From NCBI GenBank assembly GCA_910588455.1, contig CAJUPG010000008.1:1-37400 (forward strand): 37,400 bases of DNA, given 5' to 3'. The notes beneath the pieces are model-generated. The model was not told the DNA's origin. It ran no database searches and saw only the letters and a program-made list of their open reading frames with translations. Below are positions 7,417 through 14,728 of this stretch, piece after piece. Each line of letters opens with the position of its first letter. Positions within the stretch are counted from its first letter, which is position 1. The translations under genes were made by a program, and so were the position numbers. This stretch comes from an uncultured Oscillospiraceae bacterium (GTDB lineage Bacteria; Bacillota; Clostridia; Oscillospirales; Oscillospiraceae).

Positions 7417-7917
7417 ATGCCGGAGCTGACCAAAAAGGATTTGGAAAAAATCCGCCAGGAGCTGGACCACCGGCGCATTGAGCTGCGGCCCCAGCTGCTG
7501 GAGGCGGTGAAGGAGGCCCGGGCCTTCGGGGACCTGAGCGAGAATTTTGAGTATAAAGCCGCCAAGCAGGAGAAAAACAAAAATGAGGGCCGCATCCGCT
7601 TCCTGGAACGGACGCTGAAAACCGCCCGGGTGGTGGAGGACCGGTCGGCCCCGGACCGGGTGGGGCTGTATGACAAGGTGACCGTACTACTGGAGGACGA
7701 GGGGGAGACCGAGACCTACCAGATTGTCACCACTCTGCGCCAGGACGCCCTGCGGGGGATTATCAGCAAGGAATCCCCCATGGGCCGGGCCCTGATGGGC
7801 CGCCGGGCGGGGGACCGGGCCACGGTGGAGCTGGACAACGGGTACAGCTACGAGGTGGTGATTCAGGCCATTGAGAAGGGAGAGGACGACGGTTCTCTGC
7901 CTCTGAACCGGTTTTGA
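7417..7917 (+). CDS. greA: GreA-type transcription elongation factor
   Basis: A 166-aa factor that enters the RNA polymerase secondary channel and stimulates transcript cleavage in backtracked complexes. Residues 1-75 form the antiparallel coiled coil with the tip ARAFGDLSENFEYKAAKQEK; the tip acidic residues Asp39 and Glu42 that hold the catalytic magnesium are present. Residues 85-155 form the FKBP-like domain (DKVTVLLEDEGETETYQIV ... ISKESPMGRALMGRRAGD). The N-terminus is shorter than housekeeping GreA and the tail EKGEDDGSLPLNRF is extra, so it may be a second, specialised copy. Co-transcription with ahcY is unusual. Confidence 0.9.
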   Translation: MPELTKKDLEKIRQELDHRRIELRPQLLEAVKEARAFGDLSENFEYKAAKQEKNKNEGRIRFLERTLKTARVVEDRSAPDRVGLYDKVTVLLEDEGETETYQIVTTLRQDALRGIISKESPMGRALMGRRAGDRATVELDNGYSYEVVIQAIEKGEDDGSLPLNRF

Positions 7918-7933
7918 CCCCATACAGATACGT

Positions 7934-7965
7934 AAAAATAGACCGCTTTTAAGCGGTCTGTTTTT
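7934..7965. terminator. bidirectional terminator between greA and the small RHH gene
   Basis: Stem AGACCGCTT / AAGCGGTCT (7940-7959) with AAAAAT before and GTTTTTC after, so U-tracts exist on both strands. It ends the ahcY-greA transcript and, from the other side, the minus-strand gene whose stop codon (7966-7968) touches it. Confidence 0.85.
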
Positions 7966-8133
7966 CTATCCTTGGGTGCGTTTGGTGTGGAGTGCATTCA
8001 GGGAGAGTTCTCCAGCTAATTTAAACAGAGCATCAGCGGCAACCTGTTCTACTGGAAGTCCTCCTGCGCGTTCTCCCACTTTTTGATAGAATTGATACAC
8101 TGCATCGTCCAGCCTAATGGTAACTTTTTTCAT
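7966..8133 (-). CDS. small 55-aa ribbon-helix-helix-like DNA-binding protein
   Basis: The frame begins MKKVTIRLDDAVYQFYQKVG and ends ...NALHTKRTQG. An N-terminal beta strand with alternating residues (KKVTIRLDD) followed by two amphipathic helices (AVYQFYQKVGERAG, PVEQVAADALFKLAGEL) is the layout of Arc/CopG ribbon-helix-helix proteins, which bind DNA as dimers. A GAGGTGA ribosome site sits 5 nt before the ATG. It is divergent from the HTH gene at 8236 with shared intergenic palindromes. Family assignment is by pattern only; it could instead be an antitoxin without its toxin. Confidence 0.75.
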   Translation of the reverse strand: MKKVTIRLDDAVYQFYQKVGERAGGLPVEQVAADALFKLAGELSLNALHTKRTQG

Positions 8134-8153
8134 AAGAATCACCTCTATTGGTC

Positions 8154-8182
8154 ATAATACCATATTTTTCAGAATTACGTAA
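8154..8182 (-). promoter_or_regulatory. promoter of the RHH-like gene
   Basis: On the minus strand TTACGT (weak -35), 17 bp, and TATTAT with an upstream TGG (extended -10). The -35 is part of the palindrome TTACGTAA at 8175-8182. Confidence 0.5.
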
Positions 8183-8195
8183 GTGCGTATACGCA
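8175..8195. promoter_or_regulatory. adjacent palindromes between divergent small regulators
   Basis: TTACGTAA (8175-8182) and the perfect 12-bp palindrome TGCGTATACGCA (8184-8195) lie one base apart, in the gap between the RHH-like gene and the HTH gene. They are candidate operators for one or both proteins. No binding data can be drawn from sequence. Confidence 0.5.
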
Positions 8196-8235
8196 AACGC
8201 GGCAATACAGATAGTATTGTTCAGAGGTGGTTGGT

Positions 8236-8478
8236 ATGTCGGTAAAGGATGCGGTATCAAGCCGATTTATAGACCTGTGTCGGGTACGGGGGATCAAAGT
8301 AAACGAACTTGCCAATTTATCTGGCGTTACCCCATCGACCGTTTACAGTATGCTGGACGAAAGACGCAGGGATGTGTCGATTACGACGATCAAAAAATTG
8401 TGTGACGGTCTGGGAATCACGTTGGGAGAATTTTTCTCCGCTCCGCAGTTCGACGCGTTGGAACAGGAAATACAATAG
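8236..8478 (+). CDS. XRE/Cro-CI family helix-turn-helix regulator
   Basis: An 80-aa protein consisting of one HTH_3 domain: SSRFIDLCRVRGIKVNELANLSGVTPSTVYSMLDERRRDVSITTIKKLCDGLGITLGEFF. The recognition helix is VTPSTVYSML. The ATG at 8236 is chosen because AGAGGTGG is 6 nt upstream; a GTG at 8227 lies inside that ribosome site. There is no ligand or oligomerisation domain. It is a typical small clostridial repressor of local genes; its targets may be itself, the divergent RHH-like gene, or hbd downstream. Confidence 0.88.
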   Translation: MSVKDAVSSRFIDLCRVRGIKVNELANLSGVTPSTVYSMLDERRRDVSITTIKKLCDGLGITLGEFFSAPQFDALEQEIQ

Positions 8479-8494
8479 ATGTTTTAGGTTAATA

Positions 8495-8523
8495 TCTGCA
8501 TATTTAAAGCCTATTTATGCAGA
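8495..8523 (+). promoter_or_regulatory. inverted repeat upstream of the hbd promoter
   Basis: Perfect 8-bp arms TCTGCATA (8495-8502) and TATGCAGA (8516-8523) with a 13-nt AT-rich gap. The right arm abuts the expected -35 position of the hbd promoter, and no U-tract follows, so an operator is more likely than a terminator. The repressor is unknown. Confidence 0.45.
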
Positions 8524-8541
8524 GACCTGCGTTGATTGCTG

Positions 8542-8550
8542 TGCTATGAT
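8542..8550 (+). promoter_or_regulatory. extended -10 element upstream of hbd
   Basis: TGCTATGAT fits TGnTATAAT with one mismatch; no good -35 is present (GAGACC at 17 bp spacing), so activator dependence is possible. The leader to the ATG is about 65 nt. Confidence 0.45.
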
Positions 8551-8623
8551 GGGCATATGAAAGGTCCGGCGGGTGATTGGAAGAGCAGACCGGGCCAATA
8601 TATAAGGAAAGAAAAGGGGTCAA

Positions 8624-9535
8624 ATGATTATGGCAATCCAGAATATTTTTGTGGTAGGCGCCGGCCTGATGGGCAGCGGCATTGCACAGAATGCCATCAC
8701 CAGCGGATTCACTGTCACGTTGAACGATCAGCGGCAGGAGGCCCTGGACCGGGCCAAGGCCAACATTGAGAAGGCGCTGAACCGGGACGTGGAGAAGGGC
8801 CGCATGACTGCCGGGGACCGGGACGCCGCCCTGGCCCGTCTGACCTGCGCCGCTACTTTGGAAAACGCCAAGGACGCCGACCTGGTGATTGAGGCCATTA
8901 TTGAGGACCTGAAGGCCAAGCAGGCTGTCTTTACCTCCCTGGAGGACATCTGCCCCGCCCACACTATTTTTGCCTCCAACACCTCCTCCATCTCCCTGAC
9001 TGCCCTGGCCTCTGCGACCAAGCGCCCCTCTCAGGTGGTGGGTATGCACTTCTTCTCTCCTGTGCCCCGGATGAAGCTGTGTGAGGTGATTTTCGGCCTG
9101 CTCACCACCCAGGAGGTCCTGGACGCAGTGAAGGAAGTGGGCGAGAAGATGGGCAAGACTCTGATTCAGGCCGACGACAAGCCGGGCTTCATCGTCAACC
9201 GCGCCCTGCTGCCCATGCTCAACGAGGCCTGTGTGATCGTGGGCTCCTACATCGGCTCCGTGGAGGAGATGGATAACGGCATGAAGCTGGGCTGCAACCA
9301 CCCCATGGGCCCCCTGGAGCTGGCGGATATGATTGGCCTGGACATCCTGCTGGATGTTATGATGACAATGGAGAAGGAGATCGGCTCGAAATACGCTCCC
9401 TCTCTGCTGCTGCGGAAGCTGGTGGTGTCCGGCTTCCTGGGCCGCAAGAGCGGCGCGGGCTTTTATACCTATGAGAACGGCAAGAAGATGGGGGTCAACC
9501 CGGTGCTGACTCACTTCCAGAGCCTGGCCCGGTAA
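8624..9535 (+). CDS. hbd: 3-hydroxyacyl-CoA (3-hydroxybutyryl-CoA) dehydrogenase
   Basis: A 303-aa NAD(P)H-dependent enzyme that reduces acetoacetyl-CoA to 3-hydroxybutyryl-CoA in the butyrate pathway. The Rossmann motif GAGLMGSGIAQ is at residue ~12. The catalytic pair is His in GMHFFSPVPRMKLCEVI and Glu in NHPMGPLELADMIGLD, and FASNTSSIS and DKPGFIVNRALLPMLNEA are present. It is about 20 residues longer than clostridial Hbd. Start is ATG 8624 or ATG 8630; AAGGGG at 8614-8619 fits either. It stands alone, without the crotonase, thiolase or butyryl-CoA dehydrogenase that often accompany it, and has its own promoter and terminator. Confidence 0.92.
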   Translation: MIMAIQNIFVVGAGLMGSGIAQNAITSGFTVTLNDQRQEALDRAKANIEKALNRDVEKGRMTAGDRDAALARLTCAATLENAKDADLVIEAIIEDLKAKQAVFTSLEDICPAHTIFASNTSSISLTALASATKRPSQVVGMHFFSPVPRMKLCEVIFGLLTTQEVLDAVKEVGEKMGKTLIQADDKPGFIVNRALLPMLNEACVIVGSYIGSVEEMDNGMKLGCNHPMGPLELADMIGLDILLDVMMTMEKEIGSKYAPSLLLRKLVVSGFLGRKSGAGFYTYENGKKMGVNPVLTHFQSLAR

Positions 9536-9559
9536 AAAACACTGACACATCAAAGCACC

Positions 9560-9600
9560 AAAAAGGTGCGGCAATCGGACATAGATTGCCGCACCTTTTT
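9560..9600. terminator. bidirectional terminator between hbd and the solute-binding lipoprotein
   Basis: A perfect 17-bp stem AAAAAGGTGCGGCAATC / GATTGCCGCACCTTTTT with a 7-nt loop (9577-9583). U-tracts on both strands let it end hbd and, from the opposite side, the kinase/lipoprotein operon. Confidence 0.93.
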
Positions 9601-9621
9601 ATTTGACTTGTGAAGAATATT

Positions 9622-10941
9622 TCATTGAGGAGAGGACACAGCCTCATCCTGAAGCCGGTCAAATTCGGCCATACACTCATCCACAGAGGCACCGCCCAGC
9701 AGCTGGCGCACAATCAGACAGGTGTTGCCCCACTGTTCTACATCCATCCCCGCGTTGGAGGCCAGAACGTAGATATTTTCCTGAATCCGGTCGTTCAGAG
9801 GCTTCAGGGCGGGGACGCACTCCACCTCCACGTTTTTGGAGGGGGAGATTACCCGGTTGGTCTCGGCGTAGAGCTGGAGCGCCTCATCGGACAGGATCAC
9901 GTCCAGGGTTCGCATAGCGTCCTGGGCGTGCTCCGCGTTGGCCCCGACGGCGTAGCCGGTCAACGTCATCACCGGCATCTGGCCCCGGCTGCTGGGGAAG
10001 CCGATTACCTGCATATGAAAGTCTGTTTTTCCGTAGGCGGTCTCGGTATTTGCGGCGCTCCAGTAGGCCATCACGATGGGGGTTTTCTGGGCCAGGAAGT
10101 CCGCGCCCTCTCCTTCGATGGCTTCGCTGACCAGCGCCTTTTCCGCGTTGATATAGCCGCAGTCGATCATTTCCTGCAAAAATTCAAAGCCGGGGCGCAT
10201 ATAGTCGCTGTATTTGGCCTCCCCCCGGTTCAGAGCGTCAATTTCCGCCTGGGCATTCCCGCCGTTGTACAGGTCCGCGTAGGCCTGGGCCAGCACGAAG
10301 GTCTCCAGCCACCAGCGGTTGGCGCCCACGGGGGTCTCAATGCCGTTCTCCTGAAACACCCGGCAGCACTCCAGAAATTCCTCCGGCGTCTCCGGCAGGG
10401 CCAGCTTGTATTGGTCGAACATATCCTTGTTTACGAAAAGGCCGTAGGCCACGATTTCCTGGGGAATTGCCACCAGCTTTCCGTCCACGGTATTGGCGGC
10501 CTTGACAATGTCACGCAGATTTTGGACGCAGTCCAAGCCGGATAAGTCCATCAGCTTGCCCTCTGCCCCCAGTGTACGGATGGTATCCGGGTTGAGCAGG
10601 TACAGATCGTCCATATCGCTGCGGGCCCGGTCCAGACACACGTCGTCGTAGGTCTTATCCTGATAGTTCTCCGCCGTATAGGTCTTGTAGGCCAGCGTAA
10701 CCCCCAGCTGCTCTTCCGCCATAGAGATGGTCAGATCAGAGGCGCTTCTGGCCACGTTTTCTGCGTCCGGATCAATTTTTTCCATGGGGCTGAAGAAATT
10801 GACGATCCGCTCTTCTGTCTCCTGGGAGGAGATGAGATTCTGATCCGGATCACCAGGGATGGCGCAGGAGGCAAATAATAGGATTATTGTCCCAGCCAGA
10901 AGAGCAGCCATCCATGATTTTAAGGTTTTGGTGATGTGCAT
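9622..10941 (-). CDS. extracellular solute-binding lipoprotein, orphan (paired with a sensor kinase)
   Basis: A 439-aa protein. The lipoprotein signal is a helix LLAGTIILLFASC with lipobox FASC, giving Cys at about residue 26. The mature part has the two-lobed type 1 solute-binding fold: MDDLYLLNPDTIRTLGAEGKLMDLS, IPQEIVAYGLFVNKDMFDQY, TPEEFLECCRVFQENG, and TPIVMAYWSAANTETAY. Such proteins bind sugars or oligosaccharides outside the membrane. No ABC permease or ATPase is nearby; instead it overlaps the 3' end of the hybrid kinase gene by 22 bp, so it is translated from the same mRNA. I infer that it presents a ligand to the kinase sensor domain. ATG 10941 follows AAAGGAA. Confidence 0.87.
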   Translation of the reverse strand: MHITKTLKSWMAALLAGTIILLFASCAIPGDPDQNLISSQETEERIVNFFSPMEKIDPDAENVARSASDLTISMAEEQLGVTLAYKTYTAENYQDKTYDDVCLDRARSDMDDLYLLNPDTIRTLGAEGKLMDLSGLDCVQNLRDIVKAANTVDGKLVAIPQEIVAYGLFVNKDMFDQYKLALPETPEEFLECCRVFQENGIETPVGANRWWLETFVLAQAYADLYNGGNAQAEIDALNRGEAKYSDYMRPGFEFLQEMIDCGYINAEKALVSEAIEGEGADFLAQKTPIVMAYWSAANTETAYGKTDFHMQVIGFPSSRGQMPVMTLTGYAVGANAEHAQDAMRTLDVILSDEALQLYAETNRVISPSKNVEVECVPALKPLNDRIQENIYVLASNAGMDVEQWGNTCLIVRQLLGGASVDECMAEFDRLQDEAVSSPQ

Positions 10942-13505
10942 GGCGCAGTTCCTTTCTTTGCGTGGCGTTGGATTGTTGTTTTCAAGAGATTCATGTCGAT
11001 TGGCTTGGCCACATGGGCGTTCATGCCGGCGTCTAAGGCGGCCTTTTCATCCTCCGCGAAGGCGTTGGCCGTCATGGCAATAATGGGAATTTCGGCGGCG
11101 TCGCCGCGGGGGAGCGCCCGGATGGCCCGGGTGGCGTCGTAGCCGTTCATCACCGGCATCTGTACATCCATCAAAATTGCGTCGAACTCTCCGGGGGCGG
11201 ACTGGGCAAAGCGGTCCACCGCCAGTTGCCCGTTTTCCAGTATCTCGCACTCCGCACCCTCCAGCTTTAGGATTTCCTCCAAAATTTCCGCGTTGATCTC
11301 ATTGTCCTCAGCCGCCAGGAAACGCATTCCCTCCAAACTGTAGACCGGGACGGGGGCCTGGGCGGCGCTGGCCTTGCCCCCCGCCTGGAGGTCCATCAGC
11401 TTCTCCTGAAGGGCGGAGACAAAGAAGGGGGTGGGGAGTATGCCTGCGATTTGCGGAGGGAGAGAGCCGCCGGTGTGGGGCCGGTTGTGGTCCGTCAGCA
11501 GCAGGATCGGGGCGGAGGCCGGCAGCAGCGTCCGCAGTTCCGCACAGGTCTGGACCAAGTCCAGGCCCGGAAGGTTTCCATCCAGCAGCAGGACCTGGTA
11601 TTCTTGCCCGCTGTCCTGGAGCAGCCGGACCGCTTCCTCCGGCGTGGCGGCAGTGTCCACCGAAACTCCGGCTTCCTGCATCAGCAGCTGGACACTCTGG
11701 CGCAGCTCCGCGCCGCCTGCTGCCAGAATATGACGGATGTTGTTTTGCTGCCAGAACAGCGGCTGGCCCTGGCCCTCCGGAATCCGGAGCTCCAGCTCCA
11801 CCCGGAAGAGACTGCCCTTGTCCACTTCGCTGGATACCTCAATGGTGCCGCCCATCAATTCCACAATATTTTTGGTGATGGCCATACCCAGTCCGGTACC
11901 CTGGACTTTGTTGGTGGTGCTGTTTTCCGCCCGGGTGAAGGCGTCGAAAATGGTCTCCAGATACTCCTGGGTCATGCCGTAGCCGTCGTCCTCCACCTCA
12001 ATGCGGATGTGCTCATATTGGCTGGAGCGCTGCTTCAGGCCAGTCATGCGGAACCAGATATTGCCTCCCTCCGGGGTATATTTGACCGCATTGGACAGCA
12101 GATTCAGCAGAATCTGATTGATACGGGTTTCATCTCCGACCAGATATTCGTGGCGGATGCCCGTCACCTCCACATGAAAGCTCTGCCGCTTGGCCGCCGC
12201 CATAGGCTGAATGATGGCGTCCACCGAAGCGAGCACGTCATTCAAGGTGAATTTTTCGAAGGTAAGTACCACCTTCCCGCTCTCGATCTTAGACACATCC
12301 AGAATGTCGTTAATCAGGCTGAGCAGATGCTGGCCGGAGGCCGTGATTTTTTTGGTGTACTCCCGGACCTTTACCGGGTTGTCCGCGTCCATGGCCAGAA
12401 GAGTCGTGAAGCCCAGCACCGCATTCATGGGGGTGCGGATGTCATGGGACATATTGGACAGAAAGGTTGTTTTGGAATTGTTGGCAATCTGAGCGGCCTG
12501 AAGGGCCTGGGCCAGCTGCTCATTGTACAGATCCCGTTCGGCCTCCCGCTCCTGGCGGAGCTTGTTCTGCTGGCGCTGGTTGAAATAATACAGGAGACAG
12601 CACAGGAAAAAGGCGGTCAGCATCACGGCGACCACAATGAAGATATGCTGGTTGACGGTCCGGCCCTCCTGAAGAATGGCCTCCACAGGGACATATCCAA
12701 TCAGGAAAAAGGAGCCGTTGTTTACTGCCCACATATAGTTCAGCGCGTTTACGCCGCGGATGCTGTGGTAAAAGAGAATATTCCGGCCCTGGGCCAGACA
12801 GCTTGCCACTTCGGATTGAATACCCGGGTCCTCAATGCTGTTGGCCCGGTAGAAGTCCGCCAGATTCAGGTGTCCCGCGTTGCGCATCCCCATCCCCTTG
12901 GGCTTGAGGACAAAGCGCTCACTTTTGGAGTCCATCACATAAAGCATGGCCTGTTTGTTGTAAAAGCCGTCCGGGAGAGATTTGTCAAAGTAGTCGTAAA
13001 TATACTCTGCGTACAGGGTGCCCAGCTCCTGGCCGTCCTTGATGACGGGGCAGGTCATGGTATAGGCCCAGGTGCCCATATAGTTCAGGTAAGACTGGGA
13101 GATGGGCAGCCCGTCTACCGTTTTGCCGGCGGAGAAGTCCAGCTCACCGGCGGAAAAGACCTCCCCCGTATTGGAAATGCCCTGGGTCTCGCCTGTCCGG
13201 ATCAGGGAGAGCTTCACCATGGACTGGTTTTTTTCATATCCCCGGATAAATTCTTCCGGGTCATCCGCCAGGGCCAGGTTTCGGGCGATCAGGGTTTGAA
13301 ACTCGGCCTCATTTTTCAGGATGGCCTCGATGGTGCTTTGAATCAGGTCCAGGCTCTCGCTGAGGTTTTGAATGGCCGATTCGGACATTTCTCTGGAAAT
13401 CTTCTGGGAGACAGAAAATACAACGCCCCCCAGCAGGCAGAATACCAGCAGGATGGCAGTAAAGAAAAAAATCCCCGTATTTTTTTTCATTGGCGTCTTT
13501 TCCAT
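10920..13505 (-). CDS. membrane hybrid sensor histidine kinase with two receiver domains
   Basis: An 861-aa signalling protein. TM1 is near residues 11-32 and TM2 near 288-309, flanking an extracytoplasmic ~255-residue dCache-like sensor. HisKA follows with FLSNMSHDIRTPMNAVLGF (phospho-His354), then HATPase_c (NLLSNAVKYTPEGG, DDGYGMTQEYLETIFDAF, GTGLGMAITKNIVELMGG). A first receiver near 600-710 keeps LLLDGNLPGLDL but is poorly conserved at its start. The last receiver, 725-855, is canonical (AAEDNEINAEILEEIL, DAILMDVQMPVMNGYD, IIAMTANAF, HVAKPID). It has no HPt or DNA-binding output. ATG 13505 is preferred over the in-frame TTG at 13511 because GGGG lies 7 nt upstream. The output partner could be the orphan regulator at 16046, not shown. 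Confidence 0.93.
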   Translation of the reverse strand: MEKTPMKKNTGIFFFTAILLVFCLLGGVVFSVSQKISREMSESAIQNLSESLDLIQSTIEAILKNEAEFQTLIARNLALADDPEEFIRGYEKNQSMVKLSLIRTGETQGISNTGEVFSAGELDFSAGKTVDGLPISQSYLNYMGTWAYTMTCPVIKDGQELGTLYAEYIYDYFDKSLPDGFYNKQAMLYVMDSKSERFVLKPKGMGMRNAGHLNLADFYRANSIEDPGIQSEVASCLAQGRNILFYHSIRGVNALNYMWAVNNGSFFLIGYVPVEAILQEGRTVNQHIFIVVAVMLTAFFLCCLLYYFNQRQQNKLRQEREAERDLYNEQLAQALQAAQIANNSKTTFLSNMSHDIRTPMNAVLGFTTLLAMDADNPVKVREYTKKITASGQHLLSLINDILDVSKIESGKVVLTFEKFTLNDVLASVDAIIQPMAAAKRQSFHVEVTGIRHEYLVGDETRINQILLNLLSNAVKYTPEGGNIWFRMTGLKQRSSQYEHIRIEVEDDGYGMTQEYLETIFDAFTRAENSTTNKVQGTGLGMAITKNIVELMGGTIEVSSEVDKGSLFRVELELRIPEGQGQPLFWQQNNIRHILAAGGAELRQSVQLLMQEAGVSVDTAATPEEAVRLLQDSGQEYQVLLLDGNLPGLDLVQTCAELRTLLPASAPILLLTDHNRPHTGGSLPPQIAGILPTPFFVSALQEKLMDLQAGGKASAAQAPVPVYSLEGMRFLAAEDNEINAEILEEILKLEGAECEILENGQLAVDRFAQSAPGEFDAILMDVQMPVMNGYDATRAIRALPRGDAAEIPIIAMTANAFAEDEKAALDAGMNAHVAKPIDMNLLKTTIQRHAKKGTAPCTSPKP

Positions 13506-13550
13506 GGTCAATCCCCATTCCGTGTAAAAAGAACCCAGTGTATTAAAATA

Positions 13551-13579
13551 ATTATATCACATTCTTTCCACCGATGCAA
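13551..13579 (-). promoter_or_regulatory. promoter of the kinase / lipoprotein operon
   Basis: On the minus strand TTGCAT (13574-13579), a 17-bp spacer and a perfect TATAAT (13551-13556) preceded by TGA, an extended -10. About 40 nt of leader precede the start codon. Confidence 0.7.
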
Positions 13580-13653
13580 TTCCCCAAGAAGGATTTACCG
13601 GTGAGCACCGCATTCTATGCCGCAGCGCCCCAAGAGGTTCCGGAAAGGCCGGG

Positions 13654-13680
13654 CGGCCGGACCTCAGAGAGGCCCGGCCG
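13654..13680 (-). terminator. GC-rich hairpin after the bile salt hydrolase gene
   Basis: Twelve-bp stem CGGCCGGGCCTC / GAGGTCCGGCCG on the minus strand (one G-U pair), loop TCT. The downstream tract (CCCGGCCTTTCC) is poor in U, so it may be a weak or factor-assisted terminator. It begins 8 nt after the bsh stop. Confidence 0.45.
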
Positions 13681-13687
13681 CATGGGT

Positions 13688-14662
13688 TTAATTCTGCATA
13701 TGAATCTGCTGCTCCCGGAGAAGGGGATAGGTGACCAGTGCGCTGCCCTCCAGATTTTCCCTGTGGAGATCCACGCCGGAAATCTGGCTGTTGCCGTAAG
13801 TGGTGTAGTAGTACACTCCGGTATCCATGTTGCAGCAGGAGGTGTACAGGGTGGTCATATATTGGCCGGGCGCCACCTGGACACAGCCCCGCTGCTGGGT
13901 GACGCTGCCCAGAATGTGGAAAAACTGGCTCACGCTCTCGGCTTCGGAGCTTCCACAGGCGGAGTTGAGCTTGGTGAACGCCGCCTTGACGAACCGGGAA
14001 GGGGAAGACAGGTCCCCGGGCAGGCCCATAGCCCCCATGCCGTTGCAGTAGGGCTGGAAGGTCAGAGAGGCGCAGAAACGGTTGGTGGCCGGTTCCCGGG
14101 TCAGGTTGATGAAGTTTTCCAGATAAAGCATATGAAAATCAAAGGGCGGGTTGTTGGTCAGCACCCCCACCGGGTTATCGTAGACCTTTAACCCGTCCGC
14201 CACAGACTCCACTGTAATGGCGCTGTCCCGGTCGGCGACAATCCAGTGGAGTGGAGCCAGAGGCAGGTCCGGCCGGAAGGGAACGTCCAGAAGATTGGCC
14301 CGCTCCAGCAGCTTCCGGGCCTCCTGGACCGTGGCGCACTGGCCCAGCAGCCAGGGGATGAATTCATAAGGACATACGTTGAGCTTTCCTGCCTGCCGGG
14401 GCTTGTAGTCCGCGTTGCCGGGAAAATTGAGCCCCGCCGCCCCCAAGCCCTTTTCATTCACCCCGTCGAAGTAGAGAGGGCAGCCGTCCGCCACAAAGGC
14501 CACGCCGGTGATGGCGTAGTGGGCTTCCAAATCCGGGACCTCCCGAAAACGCAGGGGGAAATTACGGGGGGTGATGGCAATCCGTTCGTCGTAGCCGCAT
14601 TCCACGTCCAGGGTCCGTCCAAAATAGTGACTGCGGGTGTGATAGGTGATTGCAGTGCACAT
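13688..14662 (-). CDS. bsh: bile salt hydrolase (choloylglycine hydrolase)
   Basis: A 324-aa N-terminal nucleophile hydrolase that removes glycine or taurine from conjugated bile acids. Starting at ATG 14662 (GGAGG 8 nt upstream) the protein begins MCTAITY, so Met removal exposes Cys2 as the catalytic N-terminal nucleophile; an upstream in-frame start at 14677 would bury it. Other active-site positions match Clostridium perfringens BSH: Arg16, Asp19, Asn79 (AGLNFPGNADY, typical of BSH rather than penicillin V acylase), Asn170 (LTNNP) and Arg223 (GLPGDLSSPSRF). No signal peptide, so cytoplasmic. It lies 66 bp after dapL in the same direction. Confidence 0.93.
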   Translation of the reverse strand: MCTAITYHTRSHYFGRTLDVECGYDERIAITPRNFPLRFREVPDLEAHYAITGVAFVADGCPLYFDGVNEKGLGAAGLNFPGNADYKPRQAGKLNVCPYEFIPWLLGQCATVQEARKLLERANLLDVPFRPDLPLAPLHWIVADRDSAITVESVADGLKVYDNPVGVLTNNPPFDFHMLYLENFINLTREPATNRFCASLTFQPYCNGMGAMGLPGDLSSPSRFVKAAFTKLNSACGSSEAESVSQFFHILGSVTQQRGCVQVAPGQYMTTLYTSCCNMDTGVYYYTTYGNSQISGVDLHRENLEGSALVTYPLLREQQIHMQN

Positions 14663-14728
14663 ATAAGACACCTCCAAATACTCAATCGCTTATCTGTATT
14701 GTGTCCGGGGGCGGCATATGTTATGAAA

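Noticed and set aside
7966..8478. A toxin-antitoxin module made of the RHH-like and HTH proteins
   Set aside because: Both proteins look like DNA-binding regulators, they are divergent rather than co-transcribed, and no toxin-like partner is present.
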